Shown here one piece after another: positions 35,747-44,508 of a stretch of 64,000 bases of DNA. Made by a program: the position numbers and the translations under genes. Positions within the stretch are counted from its first letter, which is position 1, and each line of letters begins with the position of its first letter. The stretch comes from Hellea balneolensis DSM 19091 (GTDB taxonomy: Bacteria > Pseudomonadota > Alphaproteobacteria > Caulobacterales > Maricaulaceae). The stretch spans positions 1,172,179-1,236,178 of the forward strand of contig NZ_AUAC01000002.1 in NCBI RefSeq assembly GCF_000428525.1, in the 5' to 3' direction. The notes beneath the pieces are model-generated. The model was not told where the DNA came from. It was given only the letters and a program-made list of their open reading frames with translations, and made no database searches.

Positions 35747-36936
35747 CTAATGGAGAGCTCAGGCGCGGGCGTATCATCCCAGAGTCCCACCCATTCGCAT
35801 TGACGGCGAGAGTCGCAGAAAAATACCCATGTTTTCTCGCCGAGTTTTTGGGTTCGTAGAGTGTCGATGACGGTATCTAAATCAGTAGCTTCATCTTCAA
35901 GGGCTAGGAAAATATAAGCGTTTTCTTGCCCCATACCACCACCCACTACGGCGCCGGATGATATCGCCTGAAAAGACTCTGTCAAAGCGTCTTCGATTTC
36001 ACTGCGTGAGGACAATTGATTCAAACCCAGATTTGATGAAGCCCCATTGATTTTAACAAGAACAAAACTCTCTCCTAAACCAGAAAACCTCTGACTATTG
36101 AAACGGCTACGCCCATTATAAAGCGCCGAAAACAAATCGGCATCACAAATGCTCGCAACATATATGTCACCAAGATAATTGGTCTGGGAATCATTTTCGG
36201 TCATCTTAAATATAGACCATTCCATCGCCTCGACCCGTCTGCGAAAGGGTTCTTTCGGCAATGTATTCTTAAAGCGCGCAATTTCCGCCGCGATACGGGC
36301 GCGGATATCTTTGATGGGATAGGCATTGGCTGGCGGTTCTGCGGCTTTCTTTTTGAACAACCCTGTCGTCTTCAAGACCTCAACATCGACATAGCCAATC
36401 CAATCGGCCACAACCTTTTCGCCAAGGGCCAATTCCGCGAGCAGAAATGAGTTCGCCTCTTGTTTGGCATCCGCTTTATCTGCGGGAATGTAGAAGGTCA
36501 GATCGATAAAATTCTGCCGCCCTATCGTATGGCTGACATAGATGTTTTCGTGGCTATCCCAAGTGAAACGCGAATCCGCCTCGCCTTGCATCCACTCCCA
36601 AGGGGTCGCGTCCCTGTCCACGCCGATCTCGAAAAACTCTAACTCAGGCGCCTGCTCTTTGAGCAATTTTGCGACTGGTTCAAGCGGGTAGTTGCGTTCG
36701 GGCGCGATTGTGAAACGGTGCGGTTTATGCTCGCCTTTTGAAAACTCCCAACACATATCAGGGCTAACCTTTTTAATCTCTGCCATGAAATCTACGATAG
36801 AAGGCTCTATCTCTTTGCCAGTCGTGAAGGCCGCATTTAATTCGCCTTCATAATCAGCAAAAGCCGCCCACCACGCATCGATGGTGGTGAGCAGGGTTTC
36901 GCTTTTGAGCGGGAATTTAATCTCGGCTTTGCTCAT
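35743..36936 (-). CDS. Hypothetical cytoplasmic protein (397 residues)
   Basis: I do not recognise this family with confidence. The protein has no signal peptide and no membrane segment. It contains a Trp-rich N-terminal part (DAWWAAFADYEGELN, WEWMQGEAD), a middle part rich in charged residues and a C-terminal segment ending FFCDSRRQCEWVGLWDD. The first 200 residues look like a stand-alone domain followed by a second one with RSRFNSQRFSGLG. It is coupled to the Gfo/Idh/MocA oxidoreductase by a four-base overlap and starts three bases after the M1 peptidase stop. The open frame and coupling make it a real gene; its role is open. Confidence 0.75.
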   Translation of the reverse strand: MSKAEIKFPLKSETLLTTIDAWWAAFADYEGELNAAFTTGKEIEPSIVDFMAEIKKVSPDMCWEFSKGEHKPHRFTIAPERNYPLEPVAKLLKEQAPELEFFEIGVDRDATPWEWMQGEADSRFTWDSHENIYVSHTIGRQNFIDLTFYIPADKADAKQEANSFLLAELALGEKVVADWIGYVDVEVLKTTGLFKKKAAEPPANAYPIKDIRARIAAEIARFKNTLPKEPFRRRVEAMEWSIFKMTENDSQTNYLGDIYVASICDADLFSALYNGRSRFNSQRFSGLGESFVLVKINGASSNLGLNQLSSRSEIEDALTESFQAISSGAVVGGGMGQENAYIFLALEDEATDLDTVIDTLRTQKLGEKTWVFFCDSRRQCEWVGLWDDTPAPELSIR

Positions 36937-36939
36937 GGA

Positions 36940-39654
36940 TTATCGTGCTTTCAACGCCGCTGTCAGTTCGTCCGCCTTGGCCTCTTTCAGCGCGGCACAA
37001 AGCTCAATGCGTTCCAGCGTTTGCGCGAGGCTACGTTCATAGCCTGGGATAATGTCGGCTTGGCTTTCAAAGAAAGCTTTAGCTTCGTCGCGGCGCTCAA
37101 GCGAACAGCCACGGGCAAAGCCGGGCATACCGCCGAGGCGCACGTCAGGAACTTTTCTTTCCACGAATGTCGCAAAATTATCCTTCAACCATTCCCATGT
37201 GTCTTCGCCATGCATATCAGAGCGGATAAGGCCGCCCACGAGTGAGTTAGCTTGGCGGCCTGTGAGGGGGCTGTCCTCGGCCAAAGCCAAGTCACGGAGA
37301 TTTGCCGCGATGGTTTTGTCATTTGTTGAAGAGAGCGCACCGAGGGCGGCGCCTTTTTCAAAGGCCGAGCCGTTGCTCGCCATCTCCAGCAACGGGGCGT
37401 AAGCTTTTTCGCTATGGGCTTTCATGGCTTGGGCGAGCGCGAGGCCCGCCAAATTGGGCGCGACGGCTTTCTTATTAGCCTTACCCTTTAGGCCGAGATA
37501 GGCCGCGCCTTTGGCCGCCATTTCGGCGGTGAGTTTCTTGTCTTGTCCTAGATATACGAGGCGGGAGGCGAGTGTCGGCACGAGCAAATTACCCTCAACC
37601 GTATCTTTTCCAACATTAGCGGCATAGCGCTCGGCGAACATATCCCGCACCAAACGCGCGACATCGTCTTCGGCGTCTAGCTCACTATCCATAAATCCGA
37701 GTAGCGCGCCTGCACCTGATGCGACATCATATTCAGGGTGCTTGGCGAAAGCTTCTAAGCCTTTGAGGAAAACGGCGCTATCTACTTCGCCCGCGCGGAA
37801 TGCCGAGACGAGGCTGTCTTGGGCTGAGAGCGCTTCGCGTGTGTTGAGCTTATCGAGGTTCGAGATGAGGTTGTGCCAAGCTTGCGTGTCCATTGTAAAC
37901 CGATAATAACCCGACCCATTTTCATTTGGCACAATATATGGCGCGCATGTTTTATCACGATTGGGAACTTCAATTGTTTCTGATGTTTTTTTGACGAGCG
38001 AGCATGTTTTAGCTGTCGCTTCGCCTTGTCGAGTTGAGGCACAAACAGGGATTTGCCAGGTTTGCCCTTGCTTGGTTTTCGACCCTAATGGCACATAACG
38101 TGACTGCGAAACTTTCACCAGTGTGTTCATATCACCGTCCTGGCAGTCCACCTCCACCTTCACCAAAGGCACGCCCGGCTGATCCACAAAGCTCTTCATC
38201 GCGTCAACAACGTCCGGATTGCCTGATCCGTCGGCAATGCTTTGAAAGAAGTTATCGCCTGTCGCCACGCCGTCTTTGTAACGCTCCATATGCAGGCGCA
38301 CGCCGTCACGGAATTTTTCCTCGCCGACATAGCTTTCAAACATATCCAATGTCCCGCCGCCTTTGCGATAGGTAATGCCGTCAAATTGATCCATCACATT
38401 TTCAGACCGCAAAAGCGGTTCGCGAACACGGCGCGTGGTGGAGAGCGTATCGATATTCATCGCGCCAAGCGAGGCGTTGAGCGTCACGCGGTCATAATTG
38501 GCGTCAGGATAAGCGATATCAATGGCCTTATTGCCCATCCATGTCGCGAAGGCTTCGTTGAGCCAGATATCTTCCCACCAAACAGGGGTGACGAGGTTAC
38601 CGAACCATTGATGGGCAAGCTCATGCGAGTGGACGCGATTATAGGCGCGCTTTTGCGAGAGCGGGGAGTCTTCATTTAGCAACATCAGATATTCCCGATA
38701 CACAATCGCGCCCGGATTTTCCATCGCGCCAAAGGCATATTCCGGCGCGGCGATGATATCGAGCTTTTCATAAGGATAAGGCGTACCAAAATATTCTTCG
38801 AGTGCCGTCAGGATAGGCTCGGTTCCGGCAAGGCCGTAAGAAATCTCATCGCCCTGCCCTTTGGCCGTAAATCCGCGCTGCGCCAATGGGGTTTTACGAA
38901 TGCTATTGGGCGGAATATCGCCAAAGTCATTCACATCATAAGGCCCGGCACCAAAGGCGATGAGGTAAGTCGGTAATGGACGGGTTTTAGCGAATTGATG
39001 TTTAATCCACCCCTCCTCTGTGGTTTCGTTACTCACCTCAGGTGTGTTTGAGTAAACAAAATCCGACTCCGGCGCCGTAATGGACAGCGTGAACGGTACT
39101 TTATATTTCGGTTCATCAAAACTCGGAAACGCCTCCCGCGCGCCCAGCGGTTCAAACTGCGTGACGATATAGCCCTCGCCGCCGCGCTTGACTTGATAGG
39201 CCGAATTCAGCGCTTGGTTATAGGGCGTCTCATAGGCCATGCGGAACGTGGCTTTACCTGCTGGCAAAACAGTCTCGGATGTCAGATGGGCGATACCCGA
39301 CGGCGCGTCCGCCGCGGGGAGTTCAGTAAAGACCAACGGCATTTGCTCGTCGCCAATCATCGCTGTCGCAGACCTAACCGTCATAGTCTTGCCATGCAGC
39401 CAAATCTTATCCGTCGGCTTTAGAATTTCGACATCAATCTCAACCACGCCGCTAAAGCCCACCGCATCCGGATCCATTTTCATATCCACGCGATATTCCT
39501 GCGGGACGACATTACCGGGCAATTGCGCATGGGGGATGGTGTCCACCCGAAAGACCTCAGCAGAGCTCTTATCCGGGGTCGCCGCCTCATTTTGGCAGGC
39601 GGCCAGTGAAACGCTTAAAGCAGTACTGAGGGCAAGAGCGCGAAGAAAGGTCAT
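36940..39654 (-). CDS. M1 family aminopeptidase lipoprotein
   Basis: The 904-residue zinc aminopeptidase has the substrate-anchoring GAMEN motif (in FGAMENPG), the zinc site HELAH at 344-348 and the third ligand Glu367 in NEAF. The ERAP/ApN-type helical C-terminal domain follows. The N terminus is a signal sequence with lipobox LAAC, so it acts in the periplasm or at the cell surface and not in the cytoplasm like classical PepN. It probably trims peptides for uptake, like the M13 enzyme at 17.7 kb. The next gene starts three bases after its stop. Confidence 0.94.
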   Translation of the reverse strand: MTFLRALALSTALSVSLAACQNEAATPDKSSAEVFRVDTIPHAQLPGNVVPQEYRVDMKMDPDAVGFSGVVEIDVEILKPTDKIWLHGKTMTVRSATAMIGDEQMPLVFTELPAADAPSGIAHLTSETVLPAGKATFRMAYETPYNQALNSAYQVKRGGEGYIVTQFEPLGAREAFPSFDEPKYKVPFTLSITAPESDFVYSNTPEVSNETTEEGWIKHQFAKTRPLPTYLIAFGAGPYDVNDFGDIPPNSIRKTPLAQRGFTAKGQGDEISYGLAGTEPILTALEEYFGTPYPYEKLDIIAAPEYAFGAMENPGAIVYREYLMLLNEDSPLSQKRAYNRVHSHELAHQWFGNLVTPVWWEDIWLNEAFATWMGNKAIDIAYPDANYDRVTLNASLGAMNIDTLSTTRRVREPLLRSENVMDQFDGITYRKGGGTLDMFESYVGEEKFRDGVRLHMERYKDGVATGDNFFQSIADGSGNPDVVDAMKSFVDQPGVPLVKVEVDCQDGDMNTLVKVSQSRYVPLGSKTKQGQTWQIPVCASTRQGEATAKTCSLVKKTSETIEVPNRDKTCAPYIVPNENGSGYYRFTMDTQAWHNLISNLDKLNTREALSAQDSLVSAFRAGEVDSAVFLKGLEAFAKHPEYDVASGAGALLGFMDSELDAEDDVARLVRDMFAERYAANVGKDTVEGNLLVPTLASRLVYLGQDKKLTAEMAAKGAAYLGLKGKANKKAVAPNLAGLALAQAMKAHSEKAYAPLLEMASNGSAFEKGAALGALSSTNDKTIAANLRDLALAEDSPLTGRQANSLVGGLIRSDMHGEDTWEWLKDNFATFVERKVPDVRLGGMPGFARGCSLERRDEAKAFFESQADIIPGYERSLAQTLERIELCAALKEAKADELTAALKAR

Positions 39655-39760
39655 ATGGAATCCCGTTTATCTGTTTTTATAACCTTAGTCTTTAAAGGGC
39701 GCTGCGCACAAATAATTTCTAAAAGCGTGACGTCGCGCGCGAAATCCTGCACAATAGGAC

Positions 39761-40180
39761 ATGCTTCGGATTACCCCCCGCATAACTGTCCCCCTGGATG
39801 AGATTGAGATGACGGCCATTCGCGCCCAAGGCCCCGGCGGGCAAAATGTGAATAAGGTCAGCTCTGCCATTCATTTGCGTTATGACATAAACGCCTCGTC
39901 CTTGTTGGAAGGTAATAAAGAACGTGTGATGTCATTTCGTGACAAACGCATCACCAAAGACGGCGTTATTGTTATCAAGGCTCAAAACCACCGAACACAA
40001 GAGCGCAATAAACAAGAAGCGCTCGACCGCCTGCAAGCCTTGCTCAAAGAGGCTTTAAAACAAAAAACCTATAGACGCCCAACGCGCCCAACCTTTGGGA
40101 GCACTAAGAGGCGGCTAAAGAAAAAAGCGGAACGCGGCGAAGTCAAAAAGCTTCGCGGTAAGGTTCGGGACTTTGATTGA
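39761..40180 (+). CDS. arfB: Alternative ribosome-rescue factor (peptidyl-tRNA hydrolase) ArfB
   Basis: The 139-residue protein carries the release-factor motif GPGGQNVNKV with GGQ at residues 26-28. A long basic C-terminal tail (TYRRPTRPTFGSTKRRLKKKAE) is of the type that inserts into the empty mRNA channel. This is the ArfB/YaeJ design, which frees ribosomes stalled on mRNA lacking a stop codon. No codon-recognition domain is present, which excludes RF1/RF2. It stands alone, back to back with the M1 peptidase gene. Confidence 0.94.
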   Translation: MLRITPRITVPLDEIEMTAIRAQGPGGQNVNKVSSAIHLRYDINASSLLEGNKERVMSFRDKRITKDGVIVIKAQNHRTQERNKQEALDRLQALLKEALKQKTYRRPTRPTFGSTKRRLKKKAERGEVKKLRGKVRDFD

Positions 40181-40261
40181 TCGATTTCAGATCTTTTTAA
40201 AAGTCTCGCCAAAGCGCTTATCTGCGATAGCTTTTATTCGCCATTTCTAATTTAAGTCACG

Positions 40262-40291
40262 CGCACGGAATTAACGTGCGTTAACCACGTT
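40262..40291 (+). promoter_or_regulatory. Two overlapping inverted repeats upstream of the haloperoxidase-type gene
   Basis: CGCACG/CGTGCG (40262-40280) and AACGTG/CACGTT (40273-40291) share the central CGTG arm, so the two hairpins exclude each other if formed in RNA. They could equally be overlapping protein-binding dyads. They lie 36-66 bases before the nearest possible start. Confidence 0.4.
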
Positions 40292-40356
40292 TCTTTACAA
40301 GAGCTTAGCCATAATCATTTACCACGATGCCGAAACATAAAGCGGCTAGCATAATG

Positions 40357-41736
40357 ACGATATCAAGAAGAAACTTAATGGGCGGCTTGGCTGCAACAGG
40401 CCTCGCCGCAACGGGCTTGGCAGGGTGTGTCGCGCCCATGGGCAGCAGCAGTTCCTACCTTACACAGGTTTTGGCCCCCCAAAATAATAATACTGTTTTT
40501 CATTGGCTAGATGTCATTTTACAGCAAACACGCGATCAACGCGTGCCGCCGCCCCGCGCGGCCTATAATTTTGCATTGCCACTAGTCGCCGGGTTTTTAG
40601 CCGTAAATGGCATTACGCGTAATTATGCCGAGCCTTATGGGATCGGATATGGCCCCGTGGGCGCTGATTTAGATGCCGCCTATGCCGCCGCTTTTACGAC
40701 AGCGGCGTCCGAAGCCTTTCAGCAACCCTTTTTGGGTGAGCGAAATAGCTTTTTTGCAAAAATTCCAAACGGAGCCGCCAAAACACGCGGCGCAAAATGG
40801 GGACGACATGTCGGCCTTAAAGTCGTTAAAATGCGAACCAATGACGGTTCAGAACCTAGCAAAGTCAATTACTTCTTGAGGCGATATCCGCGCCGTAAAG
40901 ATATTTTGGGCTGGTCCCCGACAGGACCTTTTTATTCCGCCAAGCCTGGCCCCGCCTTTGATACCTATTCCCGTTCCTTATTTCCGGGGCATGGTAAGAT
41001 AAAACCCTGGACAATGACCCATTCAGCTCAGTTCCGCGTTCCGGATTTTCATGATCCTATGAGCCCCGAATTTGCGCAAGAGTTTGACCATATCCGCCGT
41101 ATTGGCGGGGCGCAAAGTGCGCTGCGTACACCAGATCAAGCCCAGATCGCCTTATTCTGGGAGGATGGACCTTGGGGTATTACCCCGCCCGGACATTTTC
41201 TCTACCTCGCGGCTCAGGTGCTGCAACATAAACCGATGAACTTTGTGGATAGAGCCCGTGCCTTCGCCCTTTTGGGCATGACACAGTGTGATGCGTCTAT
41301 CGCAGCGTGGGATAGTAAATATGCACATGATATATTAAGACCTGAAACGGCCATTCGCTCTCGTATGAACAAGCTTGGCTCCCGTGATCCGCGCATAGAA
41401 TGCCATCCCAATTGGCAAAGCTATATCCCAACCCCTGAATTTCCGGCCTATACGTCTGGGCACTCAACATTTGGGGCGGCAGGTGCAGAATTAACCGCCG
41501 CTTTCTATGGCAGTGATCGCATAAACCTTTCAGGCATATCTCCCGATAGTGTCCTCTGGCCTCAACTGCGCGGGGTTCGCCGTAACTGGACAAGCCTAAC
41601 CCAGATAGCTGAAGAAAATGGTCTCAGCCGAATTTATGGCGGCGTTCACTGGATGGCCGACCATACACAAGCTATGCGAGCGGGCCGGGCCATCGCGCAG
41701 CACGCCTTTACAAACACATTTCCGCGGTGCTGCTAA
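40357..41736 (+). CDS. Vanadium-dependent haloperoxidase/PAP2-type protein with Tat signal
   Basis: The 459-residue protein opens with the twin-arginine motif SRRNLMGG and a hydrophobic stretch, so it is probably exported folded. All three vanadate/phosphate-binding blocks are present: K321-x6-RP, SGH at 367-369 and SR-x5-H-xxx-D from Ser424 with His431 and Asp435. The spacing matches vanadium chloro/bromoperoxidases and acid phosphatases of the PAP2 superfamily. Bacterial members oxidise halides with peroxide or hydrolyse phosphate esters, and sequence alone does not decide which. The ATG at 40357 was chosen for the Tat signal; one 30 bases earlier is possible. A lipoprotein gene follows after one base. 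Confidence 0.88.
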   Translation, partial: TISRRNLMGGLAATGLAATGLAGCVAPMGSSSSYLTQVLAPQNNNTVFHWLDVILQQTRDQRVPPPRAAYNFALPLVAGFLAVNGITRNYAEPYGIGYGPVGADLDAAYAAAFTTAASEAFQQPFLGERNSFFAKIPNGAAKTRGAKWGRHVGLKVVKMRTNDGSEPSKVNYFLRRYPRRKDILGWSPTGPFYSAKPGPAFDTYSRSLFPGHGKIKPWTMTHSAQFRVPDFHDPMSPEFAQEFDHIRRIGGAQSALRTPDQAQIALFWEDGPWGITPPGHFLYLAAQVLQHKPMNFVDRARAFALLGMTQCDASIAAWDSKYAHDILRPETAIRSRMNKLGSRDPRIECHPNWQSYIPTPEFPAYTSGHSTFGAAGAELTAAFYGSDRINLSGISPDSVLWPQLRGVRRNWTSLTQIAEENGLSRIYGGVHWMADHTQAMRAGRAIAQHAFTNTFPRCC

Positions 41737-41737
41737 G

Positions 41738-42904
41738 ATGTCCCACATAAAAATGAAAATTCTACCAACAGTCATTTTATGCACATTGATGACAACAGCT
41801 TGTCAAAACCAATATGGGCAATCTCATTACAATGGTTATCAAAACAATGGCTATCAAAATGCTCACCCAGGATATAATGGATACCATCCAGGCTATGGCT
41901 ATCAGGGGGCGGGCTACACTTCAGGCGCCTATGGCGCTGGACGAGCTCAGCAAAATTATAGCGGGCAACAAAATTACAGGCCTGTCGATGTAAATTATGA
42001 CCTCAATTCTCTCTTTGAAGCGCCTGTCGCCTTCGATGTTGCCGGGACAACGCTTGTTTTGCGCGGAAGATTAGATGCACCAGTTGGATATAGTTTCAGA
42101 ACTGAGGACATCGTCAATGAAAACCCCGTCGTAAATCACCAAGTCAGCGTAGAACGTCAACTTCCTAACCGCATTACAGTCGGCGCCGTCTATGGCGGGA
42201 GTTATAATAATATCGGGGCGAACAATAATGCCTATTCTGATAACGTCGCCGCTTTTGCGGGCGGATCATGGGGAACCATTTTTGGCGGTAATGTCTCTGA
42301 TCTTGTCTTTGAGGAAACGCGGCGCGCGCGCAACATTGGCATAACGCAATTATCCGGAAATGGCGCACTAGGCGAACTGAACCGGTGGAGCGGCGGTTAT
42401 CGCGGACGTTTTGGCCCGGCCATAATTAGCGGCGTTGTGGATGAAGACGCGAATTATGATGTAGGCGTCAGTTTCCAGCGTCCCATCGGCGTGCGCGATT
42501 ACCGTTTCACCGCTCGTCATAATCAAGGTCAATTACTTGCCGCAGACGGCACAACTGAGCTGGACACCAAATCTGTCAGCGGCGTTGCAGAATATGTCTA
42601 TGGCAGTTCCAGATTCGACGTCGGGGCAGGTTTTGAGAAAATCGAAGACGCCGACCGCTGGTTCACCTCGGCAGGGGTATCTACAAAAGCGGGCGCGTGG
42701 GGCCTATCTGCCGAAGGGCAATATGGACGCATTGAAGGCCAAGACGAAACAGCCGGTATTATAACACTGCGCCGCGATATCGCCCGCGGGGTCGCCGCCA
42801 CTGTCGCCCTAGATCACCGCGATAGACAAATTGCCGTCAACGGCACGCAATATCTGGATAACAAAGACACACGGTTAATTGCCGCCCTAAGTTACGGATT
42901 CTGA
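41738..42904 (+). CDS. Barrel-like outer-membrane lipoprotein with Gly/Tyr/Asn repeats
   Basis: The 388-residue product is not a family I recognise. It begins with a lipoprotein signal (lipobox-like TTAC), followed by a low-complexity region of repeated NGYQN and HPGY units up to about residue 70. From about residue 85 alternating hydrophobic and polar residues suggest beta strands (VGAVYGGSYNN, DVGVSFQRPIG, RFDVGAGFEKI). The chain ends in an amphipathic strand with terminal Phe (LIAALSYGF), the usual signal for outer-membrane barrels. The start lies one base after the haloperoxidase stop, so the two are translationally coupled. A longer frame exists but runs through the end of that gene. Confidence 0.75.
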   Translation: MSHIKMKILPTVILCTLMTTACQNQYGQSHYNGYQNNGYQNAHPGYNGYHPGYGYQGAGYTSGAYGAGRAQQNYSGQQNYRPVDVNYDLNSLFEAPVAFDVAGTTLVLRGRLDAPVGYSFRTEDIVNENPVVNHQVSVERQLPNRITVGAVYGGSYNNIGANNNAYSDNVAAFAGGSWGTIFGGNVSDLVFEETRRARNIGITQLSGNGALGELNRWSGGYRGRFGPAIISGVVDEDANYDVGVSFQRPIGVRDYRFTARHNQGQLLAADGTTELDTKSVSGVAEYVYGSSRFDVGAGFEKIEDADRWFTSAGVSTKAGAWGLSAEGQYGRIEGQDETAGIITLRRDIARGVAATVALDHRDRQIAVNGTQYLDNKDTRLIAALSYGF

Positions 42905-42988
42905 TGAGAAGTCTTCAGAGCCTCATATCGAAAATACTTATGTTGATGATAATCGCTAAGTTCATAAAACTTGCTATGGGGTTTAATT

Positions 42989-44332
42989 ATGACTCTTTCA
43001 AAAACCTACTTTCAAGGTCTTGTTGGCAAAGGCCGTAATATTGCCACGCGCGCGATTGGTAAAACCCCAAAAGGCCAGACGCCTTTGAAAAGCTTAAAAA
43101 GAGATTGCATTTCTTTATTATCCGCCCGCGGTCAGGCCTCGGGCATTAAAACCGCTCTCAACGTACACAAGACTTATAATCAATGCTCACAGGCTGAGAG
43201 ATTAGAGTTTTTCGAATTTCTGCTGACTGAATTTGGCAGACCTAAAGATAAGCTTGTCGAAGTCTCAAAAAAATATAGCGAGACTCCAAGCCATGATAAT
43301 TTGAAAAATTTAATGCAGGTCATGGAGCCTAAACGCCAAGACTTATTCAAGCGAATGAATATGGCGCCCGGCGGCACTATGGCTTTAGTAAATATGCGCA
43401 CTGACTTACTGAAGTTTTTAAAAGTAAGTCCGGAATTAAAGCCGGTGGACATGGATTTTCTCTACTTGTTCAAGACTTGGTTCAATCGCGGGTTTTTGAC
43501 GATGGAACCGATAAGTTGGAACAGCCCTGCTGTTGTTCTAGAAAGGCTTATTGCCTATGAGGCGGTTCACGAAATTACAAGTTGGGATGACCTTAAACGG
43601 CGGCTGGATCCACCTGACCGGCTTTGCTATGCATTCTTCCATCCTAATCTCGCGGATACACCCTTAATTTTTGTAGAAGTCGCGCTTTGCAAAGATATTC
43701 CCGGTTCCATTCAGGATATCCTAGCACCTGAGCGCCCGATTTTGGACCTGGACAAAGCCAAGGTCGCAACTTTTTATTCGATCAATAATTGTTTGTTCGG
43801 CCTAAAGGGGATTTACTTTGGAAATTTCTTGATAAAGCAAGTTGTCGCCAATCTGCAGCAGACACATCCTGAACTTAAAAAATTTGTGACTCTGTCCCCG
43901 ATACCCGGGTTTAAAGATTGGCTTGTCGAGAATGATCGTGCGGCCAGATTTGGTGTCTCTCAGAGCGATCTGACGTTCCTGAAAAGAACTGACTGGTATG
44001 AAAATGTTGATCAACATAAACATGTGAAAAAAAGCCTCCGATCTGCGGCAATAGCTTATTTAACGGCGCGTCAACCGAATTCACATCGCCTGCAAAATAG
44101 TGTGGCACGCTTTCATCTGGGCAATGGCGCCAGAATTGAAAATATTCACGTCTTAGCTGATACGTCAGATCGCGGACGAGCTAACTCATTTGGTGTCATG
44201 GTCAATTACCTATATGTTCTAAAACAAATTGAGACCAATCACGAAGCCTTCGCAGTCCGTCACGAAATAGCGCTTTCCGCACCCATGCATGCGCTTAAAT
44301 CCAAAATCGATAAATCTAGTGACGGCATATAA
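42989..44332 (+). CDS. Malonyl-CoA decarboxylase
   Basis: This 447-residue enzyme decarboxylates malonyl-CoA to acetyl-CoA. The helical N-terminal domain is followed by the catalytic domain with LSPIPGFKDWL (Ser303) and the FHLGNGARIENIH segment (His376), which match the serine and histidine used by the human enzyme. AVVLERLIAYEAVHEI and DRLCYAFFHP are further family blocks. The ATG at 42989 was chosen over one 18 bases earlier, since a GGGG stretch stands at better distance. No malonyl-CoA synthetase or malonate transporter gene is adjacent, so it is probably a stand-alone regulator of malonyl-CoA level. Confidence 0.92.
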   Translation: MTLSKTYFQGLVGKGRNIATRAIGKTPKGQTPLKSLKRDCISLLSARGQASGIKTALNVHKTYNQCSQAERLEFFEFLLTEFGRPKDKLVEVSKKYSETPSHDNLKNLMQVMEPKRQDLFKRMNMAPGGTMALVNMRTDLLKFLKVSPELKPVDMDFLYLFKTWFNRGFLTMEPISWNSPAVVLERLIAYEAVHEITSWDDLKRRLDPPDRLCYAFFHPNLADTPLIFVEVALCKDIPGSIQDILAPERPILDLDKAKVATFYSINNCLFGLKGIYFGNFLIKQVVANLQQTHPELKKFVTLSPIPGFKDWLVENDRAARFGVSQSDLTFLKRTDWYENVDQHKHVKKSLRSAAIAYLTARQPNSHRLQNSVARFHLGNGARIENIHVLADTSDRGRANSFGVMVNYLYVLKQIETNHEAFAVRHEIALSAPMHALKSKIDKSSDGI

Positions 44333-44508
44333 ATTAAAAAATGCGGCGTCATTAGGTTAAGATCTGCTCTCTCTATTTTTCTTGCGATTGAATAACTTAT
44401 TTATAAGGGGGTTTAAATGTGGGGCATATTCACGTTCTCCCCCTAAACACCCATAAATGACTTGCGCGAAAGTAGTTTAATTGCATCATACAGTGGGAGT
44501 GTGAATCT

